Positions 54,491 through 64,000 of a stretch of 64,000 nt of DNA are shown one piece after another. The notes under the pieces were generated by a model. The model was not told where the DNA came from and did not search any database. It saw nothing but the letters and a program-made list of their open reading frames with translations. How positions within the stretch are numbered: position 1 is the first letter of the stretch; every line of letters begins with the position of its first letter. The stretch lies in NCBI GenBank assembly GCA_037355855.1, contig CM074760.1, positions 5,200,501-5,264,500 on the forward strand, in the 5' to 3' direction. The stretch comes from Pseudo-nitzschia pungens. Its lineage: Eukaryota > Bacillariophyta > Bacillariophyceae > Bacillariales > Bacillariaceae. The position numbers were made by a program, and so were the translations under genes.

Positions 54491-56577
54491 TCAATTATCG
54501 TTCTTGTTGTGGTCCAATGGAGTTGGAAATATTTCTGTCCTTCCATCGTTCTCTTCGCTTTGAGTGCCCGGATCATGGGGAAAGACGGAAAGCTGTATGG
54601 TCTTTCCAGGAGCGGCGGACGGAGCTTGTGCGTTTCCCTCGTTCCCTTCGATTCGACTGCCCTCGTGCGATGCGATAGCACCAACATCGCTCTCCAAACC
54701 GGTTGCTGCGGAACCATCTTTGTCTTGTTTGTGGTATCCTGACCTTTGCCTGCTGCCCCCCAGATTGAGCTCGGTAGCCATTGTGGCTTTTGGGGGGCTG
54801 ATTGCATCCTTCCCTTCCGATCCATCGCCCGGTTCCGATTCGATGTCCGCACTACCTCGGTGTTCCGTAACACTGACGGGACGAGCAGTTTCGTCACTCC
54901 CATTTTCATCGACCGGGTTCAGTGCGTCACTACTTGCCTTGTGATCATCGCTGGAGTTCGGTTGCAACCACCTGGCCCCCGCGGCATTGTTTTTCTTTGT
55001 TTCTTCGACAAAAGGATTGCCGAGGTTCGATTCGTTTGCATCCATGGTGCTGTCGAAGATGGCACGAGATTCATTGATTGGCTCGAGCATCCCATTGCCC
55101 ATCATTGCCGCATTCGCACCTGCATCTTCAAAATGAGTGCCAGTACCGACTCTGCCTCCACCAACCGCCGTATCGGCATCGCACCTCTGTCGCTTCCATG
55201 GTTGGTAGTGCGGGTGGGAATAGTTGGTGTTTGCCGGCGATCCCTGCTGTGCCGCCAGGACTTCTTCCAACCGAGTGATTTCTGCCTCGAGAGCTTCGGA
55301 TTCCATCTCCAAGGTTTTGGCCTTTTGGAAAATCATCTTGGGAAGCACGGCGTAATCTTCGATCGTTTTGAATTCCCTCGCCAATGCCTCTTTGTTCTTC
55401 TTTTCCACGGCTTTCCGGTGTTGCTCGAAATCAGAGCCAAGATCGGAAGCAGCATTGCTGTCTGACCCATCGGATTTCTTGTTGGTTGTCACCTTTCCCT
55501 TCTCGGTGCCTGCTGTTCCTGTCGCGGGAGTGGTGCTGCTGGCTGATCCATTTGCAGTGCCGGAATCGGAAGAAGCGGATTCGATTTCGTGGCGGTGGTG
55601 ATGATGATGATGATGATGAGTCTTGGCGTCGGAAAGGATTGCCTCGAGGAGAAGACTAGCATCTCGGCCGTGCTTGCGTTCGAGTTTCTGGTACTTGTCT
55701 CGCTGGTGATCGAGGCGCTGGCGCACGTCGAGGATGGATCGTTCCCGGCGCAATGCGGCAGCCGTTAGGGCACTGTTTTGTTGCTGGATCTTTTCGCGCT
55801 TGCGAATCAGGTCTTCGTGTTGGAATCGATACTGAGCAAGGAGACCGGGAATGAAGGAAGGAAGGAAAGAGACAATCGATGCATCCAACAGAGAGGTCGA
55901 GTTGTAGATAGAGAGATGAGGAAACATGGCAACCATCCCAAAAAAGAAACAGAAAGAGTGTAGGCACAAAATAGCATACAGTCGTGGCGCGTATCGAGAA
56001 GCAAACGACCAAAGATCGCGGAAGAGAATAAGAACAGATTGAGAAATGAAGGAGCGTGGAACATTTAGAAGAATGCATAATTCATTATCTGGATAGCTTC
56101 AATCGACAATCTTTTCTTTGGAATTGAGAAGCAAATCATTATATTTCGCATCGCGTCGCATCGCATCGCTTTGCTTACCTTTACCTGCAGTTGCTCGATC
56201 CTTGCCTCCAGTCGCAAGATTTCTTCCTGCGTCTTGGTCGATTCGGTTTGCGACTGGGCTAGTTTCTCCTGGTCTCGGTCCAGGGTCGATTTTTGCTCCG
56301 TAAAGGCTTCTCTCGCTGCACGCAGCTTTTCCTTGGCAATCTCGCAAAGCCGATGCTCACGATCTCGATCGCGACGAACATCGACCAGGGCGCGCTGGAG
56401 CCTCTGAACGATCCCCTCCTTGCCGGCGGCAACGTTTGCTTGGGGATTGGTGTTTCGGCTTTGGTGGAGAGAGACACCGTAGTTCCCGTGGGCATGCTGT
56501 GACTGTGTCGATGTTGCTCCGCGTAGAGCAGAACCAGCGTCGGAACGGGCGTAGCGGTTGTGCATGGGAAGGGGCAT
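54491..56577 (-). CDS. Coiled-coil protein with disordered acidic C-terminal half, unknown family
   Basis: Two exons, 56577-56179 and 55831-54491, give 579 aa. The 347-nt intron (GTAAGC...TCAG) is phase 0 and joins LEARIEQLQVK to YRFQHEDLIRKREKIQ, so one long coiled coil runs from about residue 55 to 200. ATG 56577 (MPLPMHNRYARSD) was chosen; an upstream in-frame ATG at 56691 adds a basic stretch that could be UTR. A poly-His run from a CAT microsatellite follows the coil, then a Ser/Thr/Gly linker, then a second coil (RKAVEKKNKEALAREFKTIE, then KTLEMESEALEAEITRLEEV). The C-terminal ~260 residues are Ser/Asp/Gly-rich and probably disordered. It may be a scaffold or tether; no known family is recognised. 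It lies about 0.9 kb downstream of AP-2 alpha on the same strand. Confidence 0.75.
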
Positions 56578-57467
56578 GATGGTTCTGTTCAAAATGGCAA
56601 TGATGCGATTTGAGTAACCAAGAACCCGATATAGTGGATGTATGTTGCGGTGCAGCCGATGATAATTCCTACGAGTAAGTGACCGAAACAAGAGGTCGAT
56701 GGAATTGAGAATGAATCATCCGTTTACGAAGTTCTGTTCTGAACGATCCGAAGGGGTTGGATTCTGTCATCATCATCTCTCTCAAAACAAAAACAATGAC
56801 CAACGAGGGTCCCGGCGCAATTTTGAATGGAAAGAAGCGATTGAGAAGCGAAAATTGTGAACATCCAAGCCGAGAAGAAGCAAAATTATTTTTTATCGAA
56901 CGGAAATGCTGAAAACAAAAAACTGTCAACCCGTTTTGTCGGTTGGAAAGGAATGCGATCTTCCTGGATCCTGTCATGACCCTAACGCTAAGAGAAAGCA
57001 CTCGAAGTTTCACACGATCGTAATTATTTTGCGGAAAAAATCGACCTTTTCAACTTGTGTTCTTCCTTCTCAACTGCCATCATTCATAATAGGCATCAGC
57101 TTTGAATGCTGGTGACACTTAATTTTTTAAAAAAGATAATTCGTATTTTGATTTTCTCCAGTCACATATTAATAACATCAAAATTAATACAATTGTAGAT
57201 AATGGATTTCACTACAGATTACCAAAATATTGAATAGCTGCAAAATCAAATCCCCACGATCTTGTTTCCCAGTCGGTGGTGTGATTTTTTATCCTGCAGA
57301 AAATGTGAGATGGAATCGCCTTTTCGTGCCACGGTGCTATCTTTTCGTGCTATAATTGAACACACTAGTCAATCTTCGAAGGCGGACGTCCAATCCCACC
57401 GGAAACGATTTAAAACAGCACAGACGATGCTGCTCTGTTACCAATGCATCAAGGATTTAATTCAGGA
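56578..57467. other. Spacer between AP-2 alpha and the coiled-coil gene
   Basis: No supported gene. AT-rich near 57118-57250. It holds the promoter of the coiled-coil gene and the 3' UTR of AP-2 alpha. Confidence 0.5.
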
Positions 57468-60400
57468 TCAGGCAAGCTTTATGCTTACAAGAGCAACATT
57501 TTTCACTGCTTTGGAGCAAAGAGGGTGAAGTGTCCTTGTGGTCACCCTGTTCAATGTCACACCAAATATCAAGAAATCAAAAACAGGAAAACAATTTGTA
57601 TAAGACCGATCCCACAGTCTATTCAATTTGGGTCTAGCTTGGATACATTGTGATACTTACCGAAATGCTTTGGCCTGTGGGTTAGCTTCTACACGGACGA
57701 GACAACCAACGTTGATATTGTTTCCGTTGCTGTCCTTCGATCCAGTGCGGAACGTTGCAGCACCGGATACCGTCCAGGGTGTTGGGTCGCAACCCTGACA
57801 CCGACCAAACTTGAGACCTCCCGTTATTATTAAGGCAATTCGCTTCATGTACTCCTCGTCGATATCGGGTGCACTGGCAGGAGTTTTCACAACTTCCTGA
57901 CATTCTCGATCTTCGCCGTCCAAACTTCTCCATCTCTGCATGAATGCAGCGGGTTCAAGAGTGACTGGTTCCATAAAGCAAGTCGCAACAATTGGTAAAC
58001 GCAGTGGATATTCATGGACCTCACCATCTTCTGTTTCGAACATCACGCGCATTGCTGGAGCATCGTCGAACGGTGCAGTCACCTCCACTAACAGAAGGAG
58101 TTTGGCTTGGGTTCTCACTTGTACAGTGCAACCTCCTTCGTCGCTGTCATCGAGGAGACCCTGCGTTCCCTGCTTCTGGATTCTCAAATGATCTGGCTCA
58201 TCAACGATGGCACGGAAATGAAGCAACGGTGCCTTGCTAAGGTTTCCAAAGAAAACAGAGATACGCCCTTGAGCACCAACGTATTCGTGTTTCACCCCAA
58301 CCTGCAAGAGAGAATTCTCAAACAAGACACCAGACGCCGATGTGCACAGATTTGAGAATGCCTTTCGCATGGCCGGAATGACATCCTTGGGAATCCCAAT
58401 AATTTTGCGTTCCATTGGTTCCGGACTGCCATCTGCAATAGAAAAGATCAAATATTGTGAGGGAAACAAATTGACACAGACCAACGTGATGCATTACGGC
58501 AACTCCTAACGAATCCCTTCTCGACTTACCACTGATCGGACTGATCGGATCATTCATTGCGTTTTGTTCTGCTGCTTGCTGGGCAGCTACTTCTTCGGCT
58601 GCCCTAGCCGCTGCTTGACTTTGTGCTTGACGCTGTCGTTGTGCAGCACTCGGTCGAATTGCCTTGGCGACCGCTGCACTATCCTTCTCCCTCCTTTTCT
58701 CTCAGTCGCTGCTCGAGTGCGCTCTGCTTCTTGTCCTCGAACGGAGGCATTTCACGCAGCAAATCTTCGACAGCTTCTGGACTAAAGGCTTCTCTCATGG
58801 CTGCATATTCCGCAGAACGCTGTTGAATTTCAACATCGACAGAGTTCTTGCAGCGAGCAAATACTGGAGCTACAAGGGGTCGACATTCCTCGTAAAGATT
58901 GGCAAGTTTTGCGTACGTACTAATGAGAATGGCCCGAGTTTTGGCATCGGATGTGGCCCAGTGCTGGTGCAAAATTCGGAATTGTTCCTCCCCACTCATA
59001 CCGGGTCGTTCTGCTACCAAAAATCCGAATTCACCGAGCACATACGCAGCGACGCGGACCGTAGTCTCGTGGCATCGACGAGGGCTTGCCCCTACCAACA
59101 AAGTAGCAGCTGTGTAGGCTTGCAAGTCTCCTTGTGGGTGGTTTGTGACAATTTGAACCACTCGGTGCCAGATGGCATCGCTTACGTGATCACCGCTAAT
59201 CGAGATCAGTTTCAAGATGGTATCGACGTACCATCGCAAGTCAGTGGCATATTTTTCTGCCAAAATCGCAATCTTCAATACCATTTCTTCTCGAATGGCA
59301 GCGTCTGCCAATGCCAAGTGAGCCACCAACTCATCCACGATTCGCTCCGCGTTATCCGTGTCGCACATGACAAACAAAAGATCCAAAGCCCGACGGCGAA
59401 CACTAATGTCTGCATCCTTCAGTGAAACTAGAACCGTTGCTTGGTGCTTCTTGATGGAATCTGCAGTTCCTTCCAATTGTGCCAATTTGGCCATGGTCAA
59501 AAGACCCAAATACCGAATATTAGGTTCGCGCACCGAGATGAATTTTCCGAGCAACTTCATTGCCCCTTCTCTCAGTTGTGACGGCCCAGCAGATCCCCAA
59601 GTGACGATTAAATTAACAGCTTCGAACAAAATAGCATGATCGGCATTAGATTTGTTGATCGAGTCCGACACATCTGTTTCGGTCAGAATTTTGGAAACGA
59701 CGCTGACTAGTTGTTGGATGTGAGGATCTTGACCATCCTGTTCGCCCGAAGAGATAGCTTGCGGATACAACTGTAGAAATTTGAGCAATTTGATTTGTAG
59801 CCACGGGCTGGGAGTTCGATAGTAGAGATATTCGCGGGCACATGCCTTTTTCAAAACCAACATTCCCAAGATGTGGACAGCGTACGGAAGCAAGGATTGG
59901 TATTCCTGAGGATTTTGGGAAGCGAGACCGTACAGCAGACTCGCGCTACTAGTCAAGACTCCGAGGTGTTTGTCCTGCAAGAGCTGTGCCATGTGTGGAG
60001 CGAACTCACGTCCCGTTACGAGCTTTGGACTGGTGCGAACCAATCTCAACAGGCACAAGGCCGCCTTCTTTTTGACACAGGGTGTTGACGATTTCGCCGT
60101 CAAGGTGTGCTGGACTTCCGAATGAAGCGTCTGAATCAACGCGAGGCCATTAATGTTGGCGATCGAGCAGAGAGCCAACGCTTGGGCCGTATCGGTCGTG
60201 GGTGCGTTATTCTTTGCCGAAGTCGGTCCAGGAGTGGTCATGTCTTTCCGAATGGTATTGAGAATCGAGTTCATCATGGGATCGTCACTTCGGAGTAACA
60301 AACTCAGCGCTGTATATCCAACGTGTTTCTCCGCATACTTATTGGATCGAACCAATGCCAATACTTCTGCATGGCCAAAGTCTACGTCATACCCCAAGAC

Positions 60401-60934
60401 GTGAATGTACACAAGTTTCCAAACATATTTCTTTCTGTTGTACGAATTGAGGGACGTGTTGCTTCCGTCCTCGCCAATATTCTTCTTGCCGGCTGTGAAC
60501 TTTTTACGAATGTTCGCTAATTCCTTATCGACACGCCGTTGCTCTTCCTCCTATGATGGTGTGAGGGGTAGAGATTCAATCGTGTTGCATCGAATTAAGT
60601 TTTTCGAGGGAGAGAGAACCGGGTGACATCAGAGCGGGGATAACAAGTGAACAATGAATCAGAGCCATTGAGAAGGATATAGAAATAATAGGTGTTATGA
60701 GCGAGACACACTGTATTCCGACGCTGTAAATTCTCGACACATCATTTTTTGATACCTCCCATGTTCCGTCAATCACGTGACTTAACGCTGGAACAAGCAC
60801 TCTACACCTCAGTACAAAAGGCGCGGAACGACTACTCGAGCATCCAACGGATCGCTCTTTCCGTCTCTTACCTTGGACTTGGCATTGCGTAAGTCCGAGA
60901 TGAAATTTTGCAATCCTCTCGCCTGAGTTGACAT
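57468..60934 (-). CDS. AP-2 complex subunit alpha (alpha-adaptin), one frame change in the hinge
   Basis: Large subunit of the AP-2 clathrin adaptor for endocytosis at the plasma membrane. Exons: 60934-60872, 60550-58530, 58432-57661 and 57546-57468; introns of 321, 97 and 114 nt with GT-AG borders and matching phases. Expected length is about 977 aa, normal for alpha-adaptin. The N-terminus MSTQARGLQNFISDLRNAKS and the block YIHVLGYDVDFGHAEVLAL identify alpha rather than gamma or beta. The trunk contains TPSPWLQIKLLKFLQLYP and GYTALSLLLRSDD. The appendage shows FMQRWRSLDGEDRE, GGLKFGRCQGCDP and, over the last intron, NPQAKAFR joined to VTTRTLHP. In exon 2 near 58686-58707 (an AGAAAAGGAGGGAGAAGG tract) the trunk frame runs into a stop while the Ala/Gln-rich hinge continues one frame over, as if one extra base were present. 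This could be an assembly error or a real lesion. Confidence 0.9.
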
Positions 60935-63900
60935 CGTCGAAGTCGTCTAGTGATGTTGTGTTTCACCGACTGAACTAATGTTGTTTGTTCGATGTGATTC
61001 TTGACTTGGGTTCGACTCTGCGGTGATAGGAGCCTCACTTTGAATTGGGGTGCACGCTGTTACGGTACAAGTATGAAGCAATACGTTGTGTCTGGCATAA
61101 ACGGATCCGAAACCGCTATCTGCTTAGCGCAGGACGCATTGGAGACAAAAAATCAAAAAAGACTGCGAGTTCGTCAAAACACAACATGGAGTTGCTTTGG
61201 CACATTTCAACCCGTGCGAGCGAGCATCACCTCAGTCCCACGAGTCAAACGAGCCGAAAATACTCCTGACTCAATTCTCTCTGATTGAATCCAGGGGTCG
61301 AAATTATGACCCCTAAATTAAAACCATCAGTCGTAACCGCAGAAAGCAACGACGTAACGGCTCGACGGCGACGCACTCACTCACTCACATACTTACCGTA
61401 ACATTACAGTTACCGGTACACAAGATCTTACCAGTTTCGACATGTGCCTATCCCTACCAGAGGCATAGATTTTCCATAACGTACTACTAGTGCCCGTGAA
61501 GTGGAACAGCAGGATGATTGACCATTGTTATTTTTTGGATCGCACTTCGCAAGCTGAACTTGCAGCAGCAGCTGCTGCTTTTCAGTTCCATCGAAAATGA
61601 AACATGATTTGTTCAATGGAGCAACAGCAATAATATTAGTTATTTCATGTGGCCTTGACCCACCACCACTGTCTTCTGCAGCTGCCGCAGTTCACTACTA
61701 GTACTAGTAGTAGTAAAACAATATTATTACTAGGATGAAGGTTAAAAGAGCTTTACTAGCATCATACTACTATCATGCTTTGCATGAGTACAACCAAACA
61801 CTAGTAGTGATGAGTTGGTCCTGTGATAGCACTAGGGGAGGAGAGGACAGACAAAGCAAACTTTCTGTTATTGTTATGGTGCCTTTCCACACAAAGGATA
61901 CTGTGCAAAAACAATTACTGCTTTAGGAAAAGCATATCTATCCAATTACCACTTTGTAAAAAAGCATATCTTTATTTTTTCTTGTTGTAAGATGATGCAT
62001 TGCTGGGCAGATTCAACTAACTTCTACATTCTTGATTTGGACCAATGAAACAAAATAAGCATGATTGACACATAGTAGTATTTGAAATACTAATACATTA
62101 CTACACATACTTGACATTTGAAATCATATATATGTATATATATGTAGTTGGTGTTTTTCTTGGTTTCAGTGAGTTGAATCTCGTACACTATGAATATCAG
62201 CAAACAATTTACAGCTATTTTGATCACAATGAAACTCATTCCATTAATCTTTTCACCTTGAAGGGGGTGACTGATGTCCCTTGGCAAAAAATAATTTGTC
62301 ACGCAGTGAAAGCCAGCATATTTATTCTTCATAATTTCAAAAAGTGATGCCTGACCATTCTCTTTTGTTGATGACTGCAGGTAGGTCCTCACGGGGGAGA
62401 GGAAGCTCTAAAGCTGATTACAAGGTCACTGTTGTCTTCACAATCTTGACTGCTGGGTTCATGTGGGTCTTACCATCATCTTTCAAAACGAAAATAGCCT
62501 GTATGGGATTATTTAGAGCCCATTTAGAGCCCACACATCCAACCAAAAGGTTTACTACTATCTTGTATCAAAATAGTTGATGGAACAAGTCACTTGTTGT
62601 CATTAGAAGTGAGGAGGTTCTTGATGCGCAGGGCTTATTGAATAGGTCAATGTTTAGTACTAGTAGTCCTACTATCATACCAGCATGTCTCCACTTTATT
62701 CTTGAGTTTGTTGAGCATTCAACAAGCTACTGGTGCTAGTCAAATGTTTTCTTTGTTTTGAATAACATTCAAAAATAACAATTGAATCCAGTGGGTGGAG
62801 GTAGGAACAATAATCCTGAATGTGTTTTCAGAATGCAAAATGCTAATGCAACAAAAGTTGGCCTCCTTGATGATCTTCTTATTTTTGAGACCTTCAGTGG
62901 ATTGAATTTCCCATCAACCCAACCAAACACGGGCATTTCAATCTCTCCAATGATCAATGGACTCATGTTATTCTTGTGATTATGACAACATGCACACCCA
63001 AATGAAGTTGCAATTTGAATCAAAAAGAAATGAAGGAAGAATGCAATCATATAAGTTCTGATGCCAAAGACACAAGAGGAGTCCTCAAAGTCAATGAATT
63101 GGTAATGCATAACTATGGATTCTAATATCTTGTCCCTCGCAGCCAGTGTTATCGTTGTAGTTGTAGTTTCGTGAGACTACCCGCAACGACACGGCAACTC
63201 ATTGGAATTCCATTCAGCAGCACTCCGGGGTAGTGGTTGCAATCGCAATAGTTGGGACCGTCTTACCGTAGTTACTACGAGCCAAAGTTCCAACCACGAC
63301 TAGTAAGTAGTTTCAGCACGTACGTTACGTGTCCGATATCTACCGGTAGGTTCAATTCTGGGTGGAACAGAGCGAAAAGGATGCCGGTCTTTGTGGGCTT
63401 AGACGATGAGCGGGACAGAAGCGTGCAAGGTCGGACGAATTACACTATTCTTGTACGAAATCGTAATTCGTACTTCCTCGTATGGAATACGCTACCTGGT
63501 ACGGAGTTACCAGCTATGTTGACTTTCATTTTACTCGTACCGTACCGTTACGGTTAATCTTGCTCTACCGGTACGAACAAATCAACACGTAACTTGCGAC
63601 AGTTTTTTCAGTAATGGCTCTGAAACCTACCGGTATCGTAGAGTACTGGACGTAAATTACGGTAGGTCATGAAGATGGCCTCCTCGATCGAACATTATTT
63701 GCGCCCCAAGATTCACCCCCGTCCATCTATGCGGAAGCCGTCAATCGTGGTTTAGTGTTCTTGTTCTTGTTTGAGATTGTTATGCCTCTCGGTTTCAACC
63801 GTCGCTCAAACGGCGTCATGTCTAAAAACAAAGAAAACAACATGAATGAACGAAAGTCGGCTACTTGTACCGGGTACGAGTAAGTTACGTTACTACGAAG

Positions 63901-64000
63901 CATTACGTACGGTCTAGTATTTTTTTCTCACAGATGCAAGTCACGCAAAATGAACAACTCTCCATGATAGTCTTTCTCATTATCTTAAACCGGCAGCGTG
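60935..64000. other. Gene-free right end with triplet repeats and decayed repeat DNA
   Basis: No gene is supported. 61380-61420 and 63290-63680 contain TTACCGTAAC/ACCGGTAC words. 61690-61735 is an ACTAGTAGTAGT run. 62100-62700 is smooth AT-rich text. A 113-aa minus-strand frame (63110-62769) has no recognisable domain and I do not call it. Confidence 0.5.

Noticed and set aside
62769..63110. 113-codon minus-strand frame at the right end
   Set aside because: No recognisable motif and located in repeat-like AT-rich DNA.

Overview
The window is nuclear DNA of a photosynthetic stramenopile, most likely a diatom. The evidence is short GT-AG introns in otherwise compact genes; two nucleus-encoded proteins with a signal-peptide plus AFxP-type plastid presequence; a mitochondrial presequence on a detached COX1 tail; a giant Pro/Ser/Thr-repeat surface protein of the kind common in diatoms; and AT-rich spacers full of GTAC-type palindromes and microsatellites. 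There are no bacterial operons, phage genes or CRISPR arrays. The genus cannot be named from sequence alone.

Layout: 0.6-3.2 kb, a broken piggyBac-type transposase. 4.5-14.1 kb, one giant gene (about 3,180 aa) with a membrane anchor, an acidic stalk, a PT-repeat region, seven copies of an unrecognised ~136-aa domain, and about 1,500 aa of Pro-Ser repeats. 15.0-16.4 kb, EB1 microtubule plus-end protein. 18.4-20.2 kb, an unknown protein. 20.9-22.8 kb, a decayed tandem duplication. 23.9-25.2 kb, a single-pass surface protein. 25.4-27.2 kb, a plastid-type signal peptidase I with a MATH-like domain. 28.3-30.3 kb, PAN3. 31.8-35.5 kb, TAF5. 37.2-39.0 kb, a mitochondrial DnaJ without the zinc finger. 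40.0-41.0 kb, a 7-TM class C receptor-like protein. 43.0-43.8 kb, an element bounded by inverted repeats. 44.6-45.0 kb, a DUF2997-type plastid protein. 45.8-46.7 kb, the COX1 C-terminal fragment. 47.7-51.5 kb, two unknown nuclear-type proteins. 52.6-54.0 kb, an HMG-box protein. 54.5-56.6 kb, a coiled-coil protein. 57.5-60.9 kb, AP-2 alpha adaptin. The last 3 kb has no gene I can support.

The genes do not form a pathway. They are a normal eukaryotic mixture of transcription (TAF5, HMG), mRNA decay (PAN3), endocytosis (AP-2), cytoskeleton (EB1), organelle biogenesis (signal peptidase, DnaJ, COX1-C, DUF2997) and cell surface (giant repeat protein, single-pass protein, 7-TM receptor). Splice sites were deduced by hand from family alignments known to me and from phase agreement; no transcript data were available. 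Several conserved genes (TAF5, AP-2 alpha, the 7-TM gene) contain net frame changes that may be assembly errors rather than biology, so pseudogene calls in this window need care.
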